From assembly GCA_038373865.1 (NCBI GenBank), contig JAXGGA010003425.1:38878-102877 (forward strand): DNA of 64,000 nucleotides, given 5' to 3'. This stretch comes from Uloborus plumipes (lineage: Eukaryota > Arthropoda > Arachnida > Araneae > Uloboridae). The notes beneath the pieces are model-generated. The model made no database searches, was not told the DNA's origin, and saw only the letters and a list, made by a program, of their open reading frames with translations. Position 1 is the stretch's first letter, and each line of letters opens with the position of its first letter. Both the position numbers and the translations under genes were made by a program. Of this stretch, positions 44,736-57,165 are shown in pieces.

Positions 44736-44859
<124 letters not shown>

Positions 44860-45299
44860 AAAAATGTGTCTATCAGTTACTTGAATGTTGAATTTATGTT
44901 TAGTTGAATACACCCCATGTTGATTTTGCTTTAACTCACAGCAGATGGATTACAGCTTTTTCCACCCCCTTTTCTAACTAACAGAACATAATATTTGTTC
45001 GCACTCATAAAAATCTGTACTTGGAACGACACCAGCTCAATTCCACGGCATTTCGATAACCAGCTGCATGACTCATCATTCCTGGCTTAAAAGTGACATC
45101 TCCTTATTTATGTGTATGACTGGAACAGAGCCCTTTCTCAAGAAAAAACGGGGGGGGGGGTGGAGATAGAAGAAAAAAAAAAAACGTCCTCGAATTGTCG
45201 ACAATCGAAACCTGGCGAAGGCAAGGGGGTCACGCATGATTCTGTGCTTTCGAAACCCGAGAATCTCTGGAACTTAATTTTAGATTCCGGTCTGGGCGG

Positions 45300-45471
45300 G
45301 GGCGGCCCGTGACGTCACGTGGATCCCGAAAGAGGAAAGTGGCGACCACAGGTGATTCTTCAGTCCTCTCGGATTCTCCGCTACGACCCTCCGAAGAAGA
45401 TAATTTTCTTTGTGGCAGGAAAGAGTTTTTTTCTCGTCACTTAACGGGATATAATTTCAGTCAAGTGACAG
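45300..45471 (+). promoter_or_regulatory. GC-rich stretch with CRE/E-box and splice donor; possible first exon
   Basis: CGTGACGTCACGTGG at 45308-45322 combines a full CRE (TGACGTCA) and an E-box (CACGTG). The next 150 bp are GC-richer than the surroundings, open in one frame, and end in a strong donor, ACAG|GTAAGAG, at 45471/45472. This could be a promoter with a first exon of an unseen plus-strand gene. No downstream exon was found, and MITE cores elsewhere in the window carry CREs too. Confidence 0.25.
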
Positions 45472-46508
45472 GTAAGAGAATGGCGTTTAGTATCCAGTTT
45501 AAAACTTTAAAAGCGTTAAAAAATCCATATTTTTTACTGCATAAAACAATATTTGTCCTAATTCTGAGATTGTACTTCCTAATAGGCAGCAAATAATGAC
45601 CATTACTTGGGAGACATTACCAATTGCATTTATGCAGGGCCTGATTACCACGTGCGCCAACTAGGAAGTGAGCAGCTATTTACATGAGCCTCCAAATGGC
45701 TAAAATTCTTTTTACCAATAACTAAAATTGTAAGGTTGGACTTCGGGTGGAAAAAAAGTGCTTGAACTAGGAAATCTCGAACAGGGCATCGGGTCCTGCA
45801 TTCATATTCAATGGAATTTTAATTGTTATTTCAGCTACGCTTCCACAGTTTTTTCAAGTATCATAGATGAGCTCTGCACTCAATTATTCGTATTAAATAG
45901 GATGAGTTTTTCAAACTTCGTTTCAGGCTGGCCGCAATATCTAAATCATGACGGACGTTTTCATTTTCGGTCTTTTGGCAGTGTTATTTCTGGAAATATT
46001 TTAATGTTATTTCCTCCTCTCCTGACTTGGATTTATTGCCGCCGAGAGCCAAGGCGGGCCCCTTGTCAGGTTGTTTACTGCCCCACCCCTCCCTCATAAA
46101 ACATATAAAATTTAATCTACTCCAATTTTGAGCCGAGCTTCCCATACATCCGAGCCCCCACTTTCCGATTAGGCTGGCATGGCCTCCTGTCGGCCCTTCT
46201 TGGCTTTAGATGGGCCCAAAACCAATGTTGTAAAAATGATCCATGTCTCGGATCTGAGGACGCGATTCACCGATGGGTCAATACATTTAAAAGAAATATT
46301 GTTGTTTCAAATACCACTGGGGGTACCCGAGCAGCTGGAATCTACTTAATTTAAGACGGATGGGTACGATTTATTTTTTTGCGAGTACCATTAAAGTGGA
46401 ACACCGTATTAGCTCAACACACTCACCATAAGGACCCGTTTGTAGTGCAAGCATCCATTTATAACACACTTAAAAGATAATGACAGGAGAGAGAGAGAGT
46501 ACGTTCAT
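45472..46508. other. non-coding with a GC-rich repeat at 46030-46210
   Basis: The stretch with CCAAGGCGGGCCCCTTGTCAG, split here from CTCATAAAACATATAAAA and CCGATTAGGCTGGCATGG, resembles 62980-63130. The two are copies of one dispersed repeat. Confidence 0.5.
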
Positions 46509-46581
46509 GCCCTAGCCGGGATTTGAAACCGGGTCACGCATCACGATCAGACTTCTATGACCAGTAGCCAAGGCGGCTGAC
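46509..46581 (-). repeat. tRNA-like SINE head remnant
   Basis: On the minus strand AGCCGCCTTGGCTACTGGTC (A-box-like) and GGTTTCAAATCCCGGCTAGG (B-box-like) are about 30 bp apart. The body is not recognisable. I read it as SINE-derived rather than a functional tRNA gene because the acceptor stem does not pair. Confidence 0.5.
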
Positions 46582-46743
46582 ACTTATAGGAAATAAACAA
46601 CGCAAGTGAGCAGAGTTGAAACAAACAAATAAATCTCGTAAGCCAAACCTGAAGCCCGTATCACTGTACGAAGAACTCCTGGAGCAAGCCGTAAGCACTT
46701 CGATAGCTCTCTATTTTCCTAGCTGATTCGTTGAACCTCTTAA

Positions 46744-47258
46744 CCCATTAATGCCTAGCGTCCCTTTTTAGGGACGGTTCAAAAAAGTGTCTGAATTTCC
46801 CCAAAATGAACATTTCAACCAAATAATATTGTTCAATTAGTACCTTGGTATTGTTTCTATTCGTTATTAACAGATTACAGCACATAACCATTGTAAAGTT
46901 TGTTCTGTAGCAATTTTAATATGATGTTTGTCAAAAATTACATCGTTCACAATCTCAGGAAAAGAAGCTAAGTTTTCAAAGTTATTCCCAGCTTCCCAGT
47001 TTATGTTAATTGCTGATTTGATTTCTTCTTACAAAATATCTTTTTAAATATTATATCGTAGGCAGAAGTAAATTTTATTAAAAAAATTATGTACCCTCTG
47101 GGGTCTATCGTAACTTTTAAGGGACGATTTTTTTTCCTTAATAAAAAAAAATATTTTTTTTACATAATATTTTTTAATTATTTTTCCTGTCCATTAAACA
47201 CTGTTTGTGACCAGTATACAAAATATCTTTGGGGAAAAAAATGTCAGTCATTAATAGG
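46744..47258. mobile_element. TTAA-flanked MITE (515 bp)
   Basis: TTAA at 46740-46743 and 47259-47262 flank CCCATTAATGCC and, inverted, CCTATTAATGAC. The inside has GGGACG phrases on both sides (TTTTTAGGGACGG; TTAAGGGACGA). It has no transposase. Confidence 0.6.
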
Positions 47259-47416
47259 TTAAGGGCCTTATCATATGAAGCAGTGTTTCTCATTCACTTG
47301 AAAAACGGAGAAAAAATCCTGGACTAGATTCAAAGAAGTCTATTGGAGGTCAATAGCAAATATTAGGTGCGTTTGTGACACTCGAAGAATCTGTTTAAGC
47401 TGAATGATGGTTCTGC

Positions 47417-48180
47417 TAGGGATGCACCAATTTATCGGCAGTACCGACTAATCGGCCATAATCGGCCACTTGTTCGATTATTAATAATCGGCAGAATCGG
47501 GCCGATTAATCGGCCAAAAAATATTTTTAAAATATTATTCTTCAAAGGATACCTTGACTAAGAAACTATGATGAATAATTTTATTAACAATAATAATAAT
47601 TCTCACAGTTGATATAAAGTTTTTAATAAATTAATTCTCCTACTTTGAATAAATATAAATAGACAATGCTGCACCATTTTTCATGTGGCGATAGTTTTCT
47701 CCTTAGCACAGTGCTTTTAGATAACCTCTAATTTTCAAAGAATAAAAGTCTTGAATTAAATTGCTACTAATTATTAAAAAATTTAAATTAAAAGTACTCC
47801 TAAATTGGAGTGCTCACCACAGACACCTCCTCCCCCGTTTTTTTTTTTTTTTTTTTGAATTTTTATGTCCAATTAACATAATTAACAATGTGTTAATGTA
47901 ATACTATTGACAATAATATGAAAATTGGTTCTAAGAAATTTGATAAAATATTGAAATTATTTTGTGAAAATTAGGAAAATGGAAAAAAAATCTTCTCTCA
48001 GAAATAAATTACTTACTATTTCTAAACTCGGAATTGTATAAGAGAGAAAAAAACAGTGATGGTAAAATTGGTAGTATTAAAAACAATTATCCTTATCATT
48101 AATCGGTTCAGCCGATTATCAACAACCGATTAATCGGTAATCGTTAATCGGTTTCCAATTTTCTTATCGGTGCATCTCTA
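47417..48180. mobile_element. hAT MITE, best copy of the CACCGATTAATCGG family
   Basis: The ends are TAGGGATGCACC and GGTGCATCTCTA. Flanks GGTTCTGC and GTTTCTGG agree at six of eight positions. ATCGGC phrases and CCGATTAATCGG are repeated near both ends. Relatives are at 2948 and 18874. Confidence 0.75.
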
Positions 48181-49727
48181 GTTTCTGGGTTTTACTACAG
48201 CAGTGCTCATCCTACTGCCCGCGGGCCACGTGCGGTCCTCGAAGCTGACCAGTGTGGCCAGTTTTAGTGTTCATCCAAAAACCACGATTAATCAAAATAA
48301 CACAAATTTAGAGCTTAAGTTCGGAATATAGTTTATGAAAATCAGATGCAATTGATGATAAAAAGCGTATACAATGGTAGCTACAGCAATTTTTGGTTTT
48401 TTAATTTTCTTTACTTTCTACCCTTCCCTATATTTTTTGAAATAAATTCAAACTCATTGCAATTGCATATTCGCTCAGATCCGTCAAAATCATCTTTGAA
48501 TGCATCTTTGAATTTACCAAACAACTGCAATAGATAGAAGTTTGATATGAAATGATGTTTGAAAAACTCATGCAATCTTTCAAATTTTAATTTCTGCCCT
48601 TCACACTTTCAAGTACGTTTTATATCACCAAATCTTGCTACCGTTAAAGGGCAAATTTCATCAAATTATTCCGAAAAAACTAGCTTCTGTAAACTCTCAT
48701 TAAAATGAACGTCTGTGTATTAAAGTTTCTAAAACTACAAATTTTTCAATGTCTTTAAATAAATTACTTTGGGTTACTTTCTTTCTCATTTTTCAAAAGT
48801 ACTCCAACTCTAATCCGCGACAATTACTCTTTCCTATTACGCGAAAAGAAGGGAAACATTGTCGAAGTCAGAGGTCAACCTACCAGAGGAACACTATAGA
48901 AAAGGTTGTATTTTGTCCACATTGGTTGGAGTTGTTCTATGTTTATTCACTGGGTTGGTTCATTTATTCATTTAATTTTATTATTGATTTTTTTTCCACT
49001 TCAAAAAAAAAAAACCTGACACAAAACAGTAAAAATTCTTTTGATTTATTTTTGTTATTTTTTTATTTATTTATTTTTTTGTAAAGATTTACATTCGATT
49101 AAAATGTTTTGCTGGCCACATATCAAATGCTAGCGTTAGTGATGTTGTGAATTTTTAAAAGTGAAATTGCGCATAAGTGTTTATTCACTAGTCAATCTCC
49201 TTATATATTATGCATTGTTAAAGGAGAAAATGTTTTTTTTTTTTTTTTGTCGTAAAACATTTGTGTGCAAAATTGTTCGAAAGTTATGTTATTTATACTT
49301 TCATTTTACTGACTAAATACTTTATTTGGTATTTCTGACCAAGTAGGAAAATTATTTTTCCGTGTTTCAATCATAGATATAGAATTATACACAACGAAAC
49401 CCCCGCTTCATGAGCAACCACGGAGGTAAGATTAGATGAACAAGTGTCTGAAAAGAACATGCGAGCAACTTAGAGCACGTACTCAAACAACTTTTGCCGT
49501 ACAAACTGCGCTGCATCCACTGGAGAACAGTGATTGCAACATCAAATTTTGTGCTTCTTCTGTTTTAACCAAGACTCTCGGTTTCAATAACGGTCAGTGG
49601 CTCTTTCTACGAAATTGTGCACCTAGTTATACTATATCTATGGTTTTATTCCTAATACAAAGAAGAAAGTATTGCATTTGAGAATTTTCAAATTCTGGCA
49701 CATTTAACAGCGCTGCAGAATGGGAGG
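48181..49727. other. non-coding
   Basis: A CCCGCGGGCCACGTGCGG patch near 48218 resembles the end of another hAT repeat. Frames at 48346, 48749 and 49436 are AT-rich with no domain. Confidence 0.4.
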
Positions 49728-49846
49728 AAAAGTGACCGACTCCAAATCCCCCCCAACAGTTCTAGAACCTACATCGACACCGATTCCTGAAATTTAAAAG
49801 CCATCGACTCCCGATTCCGACACTTTTTCCCCAAATCAGACTTATT
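49728..49846. mobile_element. hAT MITE relic with GACTCCGA phrases
   Basis: CGACTCCAAATCC, ATCGACTCCCGATTCCGAC and CCCAAATCAGAC match the interior of 21869-21984. Termini are lost. Confidence 0.4.
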
Positions 49847-49850
49847 TTAA

Positions 49851-50073
49851 CCCTACACTGCATGATTTTTTGTTCGTTGAAAGACATATATATGTATTTT
49901 AGTGTAATAAGAAAACATTGGAACACATTTTCAAAAAATTAATTTTGAGGATAGATGGTTATATTTGCTTTAAAGATACCTAAAACTTGCTTTTTATGCT
50001 TTGAGTTGCCTTATGCATGGTCATAAGGAAAAATAGTCCATGTAGCCAATTGGCAACGCTATACAGTGTAGGG
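49851..50073. mobile_element. TTAA-flanked MITE (223 bp)
   Basis: TTAA at 49847-49850 and 50074-50077 flank CCCTACACTGCAT and, inverted, CCCTACACTGTAT. No coding. Confidence 0.7.
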
Positions 50074-50077
50074 TTAA

Positions 50078-52477
50078 CTCCACAGTCCTGGTTAACGTTT
50101 TAAAATTTGTTAAACCCATTCGACCGTGTTTTGGAATATCTGTTTGTGTGTGTGTCAGTGTATTTGTATAGGTGTGAGCAGTTTTTTTGTGGCAATTCTG
50201 GAACAAAAACTACTGCATGAAATTGAAAAACAAAATTTGGTGCACATGCGTCCCCATGTTCACTTTTGCACGTATCTTTTCTATTTTTAGTCATAAATTT
50301 CTCATATATGTGCGAAAGTTGTCTAGTAGATGACAGTTCGCAGACATTTGTGTTTTCTATTCTGACGGTTCAGAAGAGCAAGTAAATGATGGCTAAAAAA
50401 TTGTAATAAAAATGCAGCATGTTTTGGCCCGAATTCTGGGAAAAAAGTGAAACTGTTAAAGGGTTAAAGAGCTCGCAGAAAACATTGATACCTGAAAATC
50501 AATAAGTATTCTTATAATGTATGGTGAGAAGTCAAATGTAGCAGAAATTATTCCACAAATGAGAAATGAGTTTAAGAAGATTTTTGAGTTGCAGCAACGA
50601 GCGGAAATGGAGTTGAGCGCCTTTGGGTTTTCCCCTTAGTCTTTATTTCGCTATCATTCGGACCTTGAAGAAAAAATAGTCCTCGTAGTTAGCTTAAAAT
50701 AAATTAGTACAATAAATTAATACATTATAAGTTTCTAAACTACTTAAAATTATGAGGAGAAAACAGACAGAAATAACGAAAAAAAACATAGATATTTCTA
50801 TAAGAAAAATTCAGTTTGCCAAAAAAGTTTTAAGCATCTGCTCAAAATTCTACGATCCACATTGGAGTTAAAAACAATAATTAAGTGAAAATGTATGAGT
50901 ACGTCAACATCATAGGCAAAAGATTGTAAGCCTTTTGTATCTTAGGATTATGAAATCGAGAACAAAAATAATACTCTTTGTTATTAAAATTTTATACATA
51001 AAATCTTACATTAATACAACCCCTCTCTCCAATAGCAAAATCTCCCCCCCCCCCTAAAAAAAAACTTCTTTCAAACAACCCCGTTTTCTAAAAATTTCAA
51101 TGGCAGCTTCATTTATGACCTACTGATAATAGAACTACTATAGTCAGCTTATTTTAAAAGTTTCGCTGAACAAGATAGTGCAAACTAATGCAAATGTTTT
51201 TTACAATTTTTACTGCTTTAGAAAATTAATTTCTAGATTTTTTTTTAAATCTCTCTCTCTTTCTTTTTTGCATTTTTTCCTTCAAATTTTGAAGGACTGG
51301 ATCTGTCAGAACTCCGGCAGCCAACCTAAATAACTTAGTGGGAGGCATAATAAGGTCGAAGAGTGAAGACACATCCCAGCCAACGCTCACCTGGAATTTC
51401 TCCAGGATTTTATATCCCTCGGAACTACAACAGCTGACAGGACAGAAATAACCCTCATCAGATACGAGAAATTGAATTTTTCACACTTCTCTCCAACAAC
51501 GCGTTTCTTGATGTTCGTTTTATGTTCCGAACGGGGATACTGATGGCACTCAAAGGATCCGTTATTTGATGCTTGTCTCGTAAAAATCAACTACTCATTG
51601 CATGAAGGATGGGTGTATCGACTAAAAATAGGAATCCTTTTTTTCAATGCGATTTGGGATTTTGATCGTTACATTTCTGGAAATAGGATACACACACACA
51701 TAGTATAAATACAGAGCATCACAAAAGTTTAAGCAGAAGCTATATATTTCAATAAAATAAAACGTATACAATAAAATAAATGTATGCTTTGAAAGTTTTA
51801 TTTATCAAAACAACTATATTACAAGTTCACACATCAAATTTAGCAACAATTCATGGAAAGGAAGTTAATAATTTATTTGAAAATCAAAATGTGTTATGCC
51901 GAAGAAGTTTATACACAAAAACGAAATACTTATATTCACAATGCACAAATAATGTCCTTTAGTAGTCTGTGGTGTTTCAATTGCACCTTACTATAGAGTG
52001 AATGCATGGTCGTTAATTGAAAATAACAGAAAATGGAAGGTTTTAGGAACAAAACTGCCAAAAAAATCAATCGCTCCTTTAAGATCTTGAACTGAATGAT
52101 ACTACGTCCTAGTCACACAAAAGTCACGTGAGATGATTACTAGATGCTCTCTATCGGATTGAGATCTGAATTGGCCAGCACTCCGCTGAGTACTGGCCAG
52201 TTCATTGCACTGACTGACGTGAGACTCTGAGATGTCAACTATTTCAACTGTTCTAATATTTTCGCCAATTGCACAGATATGTTCCAGTAAAGAATGGTAA
52301 GATTCGGAGCTGAAGTTTGGAGTTTGAGCATTTTTTTTTTTTTTTTTTTTTTTTTTTGGCTGTAAGGGGATTTCAATGTGTTGAATTTTGGAAAAAGAAT
52401 GAAAAGTTGCACTTCACATAGAAAATATATTTGTTCTTTCTCGGGAGATGTGTGAAGACCGGCTAGAGCCCTTTCAC
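50078..52477. other. non-coding
   Basis: AT-rich. A second AAAGGGTTAA phrase at 50457 and a T-run at 52332-52358 lie here. No gene or bounded element is supported. Confidence 0.4.
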
Positions 52478-52487
52478 TAGGGGAGGA

Positions 52488-54138
52488 TGGGGATGAATAG
52501 GACAGGGAATGAATGGGACAACTGAATTTTTTATACCTAAAATTAAATTTAAATTTTTGATATCTTACCTAGTCGATGGCAGCACCTGTACCACTTAGTA
52601 AATTGTGTTTCAAAGCATTTGCTTCCATGTTGGTGTAAGCAAGGCAGCAAAGCTTATTTTCCCATACCAAAAGTAAGTTTTTTTGTTAAAATTACCTCAG
52701 TGTTTATTAAAAAGGACTGCACTCAAAGCAAATAATGTTATATCATGTTGAAAATACACTTATTTTACTATGATTTCAGACTGAAATGGAGAAAATCCAT
52801 ATTTATTTTCTTTGCCTACTTTTTGATAGACATAAACATGTGTGTATGGGGATGAATGGGACAACAGTTTGGGGGATGAATGGGACGGTTCCATTAATCA
52901 CCGCATTTTCTGATTTCAAACTTTTGCATCATTAACTTACAATGTTTAACACATTAAATTATTTTCTTATTTTTTATGAACTAAAATTTGGTATATAAGT
53001 AATTATAACTCTTAAACTACATTGACAAAATGTTGAAACTACTTAACTACATTGTTAATTAAGCCTATTGAAATCTGATCATGGCAATTTATTTTATATT
53101 GACATCATAAATTTTTAACTAAGAATAGGTAACAGCTTTAATTGCAGTCAATCCTTTTGCTTTAAACTATCTATAAATAAAAATGGCTACCAGCATTTTG
53201 TAACCATGGTTTTAAAAATTAATTTAACTTCGTTTAGTAGGATGCCACAAAATTGGAAAAAGAAAACGGAACGAATAAGGGGCGCCTCATCAACGATTAA
53301 AGAAGCCGTTGATGAGGTTGTCTTGAAGGGAATGCCTGTAAGAACAGTTGCAGACGCATTTAATATGTCCAAGTCGACTTTAGGCTGATATGTGAAAGAA
53401 GCTAAGCAGAGCGCTGATTTAGAATCCTATGCTCCAAATTCTCCAAATTCAAATGTTGGAAACAGGAAAATATTTTCAAGCGTAGAAGAAAACCAGTTGA
53501 GTGATTATTTGAAAATTTCACTTCAAATGTGTTATGGTCTCACAACTGTTCAAACAAGGAAGCTAGCTTTTGAATTTTCACAATTCTTAGGAAATGTTCC
53601 ATCAAAGTGGGAGGAAAATAAAATTGCGGGAATGGATTGGCTCTCAGGGTTTTTGTCCAGACACCCAGAATTATCCATCCGCACGCCTGAAAATACAAGC
53701 CAATCAAGAGCGAGCAGTTTCAATAAAAATAATTTAAGTACATTTTTCGAGAAACTTGAAAAGCTACAAAACAAATATAAGTTTGAACCAGGAGATGTGT
53801 ATAATTGTGATGAGACAGGCCTTAATACAGTCACGGAATGTCCCAAAGGCAAAAAAAACAGAAGACCAAACATTAAACTTTTTTTTCTAGTCATTTTCTT
53901 CACTTGTCCCATTCATCCCCAATGTTGTCCCATTCATCCCCTTCTTGGGGATGAATGGGACAGAATACATGCAATCATAAAAAAATATTTTAGCAATGTA
54001 AAATGATAGCAAATTGACTGAATTCATTCATTTATGTGTAACAAATAGTTGAAATATTTGTATAAAAATTGTTAAGTGACTGAAAAATGTAGAACTTTTC
54101 AAAACTTAATTAAAACATGAAATTTGTCCCATTCATCC
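52488..54138. repeat. eight copies of GATGAATGGGACA within the Tigger element
   Basis: Direct copies lie near 52492, 52510, 52853, 52875 and 53946; inverted copies (TGTCCCATTCATC) near 53906, 53925 and 54125. They cluster at the ends and near the deletion junction. Repeated subterminal motifs of this sort are typical transposase-binding sites. Confidence 0.75.
53236..54006 (+). pseudogene. Tigger-type transposase, psq HTH and CENP-B HTH, catalytic domain lost
   Basis: The frame starts MPQNWKKKTERIRG and has a psq-type helix-turn-helix (STIKEAVDEVVLKGMPVRTV, split from ADAFNMSKSTL), a TGA at 53386-53388 in place of a residue, then a CENP-B-type HTH (FSSVEENQLSDYLKI, GLTTVQTRKLAFEF, GMDWLSGFLSRHPELSIR). 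The DDE domain begins with its first acidic residue in YNCDETGLNTV and then runs into unrelated sequence at about 53850. So it could bind DNA if the stop were read through, but cannot catalyse transposition. Confidence 0.85.
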
Positions 54139-54811
54139 GCACCCTCCCCTAAATGGAAAATCCTGGAAAATCACGTTTTTCGTGATTTAACCATGGAGGA
54201 AAATATCATTTCTTATGCCCCAGCTTCAACCGAAAATTGTGGGGTTTTTTTTTCTGTTCAAGAGATTCTTCTATTTGCACTCTGCAGCTATCCAAAAATC
54301 AAGGATAAAATATGGTCACACTTTTTCGTTTTCAGAATTGTGACTTTCGTCCATTATGAGCTCTGCCGGATTTAAGAGGTTGAAAAGTTGCAATTATAAC
54401 ACCCATACCAAAAAGAGGAAGAATCTTGCGGCATTTTAAACCAAAGTAAAAGATGCTATCTTAAAACGTCCAAGTTTGGTGGAGTTCTGGCCAAAATGTC
54501 ACTGTTCGCCGTTCCATTCTTACCGACTCTCTCCTACACGTTTTTAAACTATTTTTATGCATTAATCATGCTCTTGATTATATTTAGGTTATAGGACCAT
54601 TCCACAGAAAACGGCCATTTTGTCCCATGCTTGAAAACTCAAATGTTTCATTTAAAATAATGACTTAAAAGATTAAGAACAAAATTTTGTTGCTTAAGAA
54701 ATCACAAACGTATGCTGAATTTCTTAAGAAAAAAATAATTCATTACCTTTTAAAACTACTAGTTTTAATGAAGCACTGTTAAAAAATTGTGTAACCTTAA
54801 TCCGTAAAAGC

Positions 54812-54940
54812 GATGGTGGCATAGCTGCCTCTAATGCATTGGAGTAACTTAACTGATAAAACTGGCAAAACACGTTACGTATCGCTCATAGCTTCCCACC
54901 AATTTTATCAGTTAAGTTACTTTATTGTATTAAAGGCGGC
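54812..54940. repeat. short hairpin left of the 54941 foldback
   Basis: GTAACTTAACTGATAAAACTGG pairs in its inner 18 bases with TTTTATCAGTTAAGTTAC. It directly abuts the foldback at 54941. Confidence 0.55.
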
Positions 54941-55065
54941 TACCCAAGTAGCATCAACTCGTCGGATTTTGCTCGGCCGATCATCGAACTCCTCGTAAAC
55001 TGATCCCATAACGCACGATGACATCGTTCCGATCAGTATCCGAGCACGGTTTTCGATGAGCTACT

Positions 55066-55365
55066 TTTCATCAAAAGTGATATCCTTCCGATCAACTTTC
55101 CCGATGAAAATAAGCCGAGCTATATTCCATCGGAAAACAATATCCTTCCGATCAAATTTCCCGATGAAAATATGCCGAGCTGTATTCAATCGGGAAACAA
55201 TATCGGTTCGATCAAATTTCCCGATGAAAATTAGCCGAGCTATGTTACAGCGGAAAAGTATATACTTCCAATCAAATTTCCCGATGAAAATATGCCAAGC
55301 TACAGATTTCATCGGAAAGAGGTCGTAATGATCAAATGTTCTGATGAAAATTTTCCTAATCTCAA
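55066..55365. repeat. 60-bp tandem array, five units
   Basis: TTCCCGATGAAAAT-type cores lie at 55098, 55158, 55218, 55278 and (variant) 55338, exactly 60 bp apart. Because 60 is divisible by three, long open frames appear on both strands with a 20-residue repeat. Confidence 0.9.
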
Positions 55366-55404
55366 ATTTTATTAAATATGCAGAGTTGGTCTCATTAATC
55401 GTAG

Positions 55405-55502
55405 ACTTGGTGGAGTGGTGGTAGAGCGTTGGCTTTCCGCGCCGATAACCCGCGCTCGATCCTGGAGTTGGCCAGTCGCACCTGGTTGGGGGAAAAAAAG
55501 AA
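55405..55502 (+). repeat. tRNA-derived SINE fragment inside the foldback
   Basis: GGTGGAGTGGTGGTAGAGCG resembles a tRNA D arm with an A box. CGCGCTCGATCCTGG resembles a B box, and AGTCGCACCTGGTTGGGGG then A-rich sequence follows as in a SINE tail. No paired acceptor stem. Confidence 0.5.
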
Positions 55503-55840
55503 AATGATCCAAAATTCATCGCTACGGACCTAAACTGCTCGTAATTTGCTCCAACTCTCATCGTATTTTGATCCAAAATTTATCGCCACATAACTACACT
55601 GCTCGTATATTGATCCAACTCTCATCGTATTTTGATCCAAAATTCATCGCCACGGAGCTACTCTGCTCGTATATTGCTCCAACTCTCATCGTATTGTTAT
55701 CCAAAATTGATCCTTAATTCACCGCCACGAGCTACACTGCTCGTATATTGATCAAAATCATATCGTATTTTCATCCTAAATTCATCGGCACGGGACTGCA
55801 CTGCTCGTAAATTGCTCCAAATCTCATATCCATTTCGAGC
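55500..55840. repeat. 63-74-bp tandem array, five units
   Basis: CTGCTCGTA recurs at 55535, 55598, 55663, 55737 and 55801, with ATCCAAAATTCATCGCCAC in most units. The right arm of the foldback has only one such unit. Confidence 0.8.
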
Positions 55841-57165
55841 AAAACTCATTGGATTTTGCTGCTCGGATTCTGTTTGGCCGATGAGACATATTGGAGCAAT
55901 TGCCGATGAGAACTTATCGGGATAAGATCATCGGCCGATGAGAATTTCATCGGGTTTCGATGAATGGCCGATCATCGGCCGATGAGATTGTATGCTAGGG
56001 TATGCTGCTACGGGGTAAAGTTGCGCAAATTTTTTACAGTGTATGAGCTGTCAATTCGCAAAATGACTTTTTTAGTTAAACGGACTTATGTATATAGTTT
56101 TTGTCAAAGGCTTGAATTATTATTTCTCATCAAATGGGATATGCTTCCTTTACAGAACTGCAACTTTCATAACCTACAATTTGCTTCGTCATTGCTATAT
56201 TAATAGGCCAAATTATTATTTAATTCACTCAGCATATTACACGAGGTTGACATTAGGTGTCTGCAACGTGACACAAGCAAATAAATTAAATTTTAAGTAA
56301 AAAATTATTCCGTAAACATGTAAATGTGTCAAAATCATCTTGTTATCAAATGGATTTTTTACAAAATGTGCTTACTCCTGTTTCATTAAAATATTAAGAT
56401 GTATAACAAAATGTAGGTGAAGTTGTAGCCTGTTTCTCCAGCACGTGGCGGTGGATTGACCTTACAGATGGATTTTTTAAAAAGCTTATGCTTTTACTCA
56501 TACAGGAATATCTCAGGTCACAAATTTTATACTCGACCGGAATTCAGTTGGATAAAAAAGTTTAAATCCGTATTCGCACCCACAGATCTAGACACGAATG
56601 ATCCGTATCCGTATAATCAGAACTACCGTCGCAGCATCATCTCATCGGTCGATGATCGGCCATTCATCGAAACCCGATGAAATTCTCATCGGCTTATGAT
56701 CCAATATGTCTCATCGGCCAAGCAGAATCCGAGCAGCAAAATCCGATGAGAATACGATGAGATTTGGAGCAATTTACAAGCAGCACAGTCCCGTGCCGAG
56801 GAATTTCATCGGGAAACTTGATCGGAAGGATATCGTTTTCAGATGGAATATAGCTCGGCTTATTTTCATCAGGAAAGTTGATCGGAAGGATATCGCTTTC
56901 CGATGAAAAGTAGCTCATCGAAAACAGTGCTCGGATACTGATCGGAACGATATCATCGTGCGTTACAGGATCAGTTTACGAGGAGTTTGTTGATCGGCCG
57001 AGCAAAATACGATGAGTTGATGCTACTTGGGTACGTTCATCAACGATCCGGCATATTACTAATGTGTGTGTACGTGCAAGTGTTTAAGATTGAGTTCTTA
57101 AGCAAGTATTCAATGGAAAATATAAATGTACTAAATTTTTGTTTCATTGATTTTAGAAAAAAAAA

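Larger units (their letters stand above)
52480..54149 (+). mobile_element. Tigger/pogo-like element, internally deleted
   Basis: TA at 52478-52479 and 54150-54151 flank GGGGAGGATGGGGATGAAT and, inverted, GGGGAGGGTGCGGATGAAT. GATGAATGGGACA-like motifs recur near both ends and inside. It carries the N-terminal part of a Tigger-type transposase in broken form. At 1670 bp it is shorter than autonomous relatives, usually over 2 kb. Confidence 0.85.
54941..57033. mobile_element. large foldback, CCCAAGTAGCATCAACTC ends
   Basis: TACCCAAGTAGCATCAACTC at the left is matched inverted at the right, with a TA on both sides. The arms are rich in GATCGG, CATCGG and CGATGA phrases and extend about 400 bp at the right. 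The left arm has been lengthened by two tandem arrays and a tRNA-like insertion. The middle (56000-56620) is unrelated AT-rich DNA. No transposase was found. Confidence 0.8.

Noticed and set aside
46509..46581. tRNA gene
   Set aside because: A and B boxes are present but the acceptor stem does not pair; a SINE remnant fits better.
55061..55576. 171-residue minus-strand open frame
   Set aside because: It is produced by the exact 60-bp array (a multiple of three) plus SINE sequence; the 20-residue periodicity is that of the DNA repeat.
55066..55840. CRISPR array
   Set aside because: Units are contiguous with no unique spacers, and the DNA is eukaryotic.
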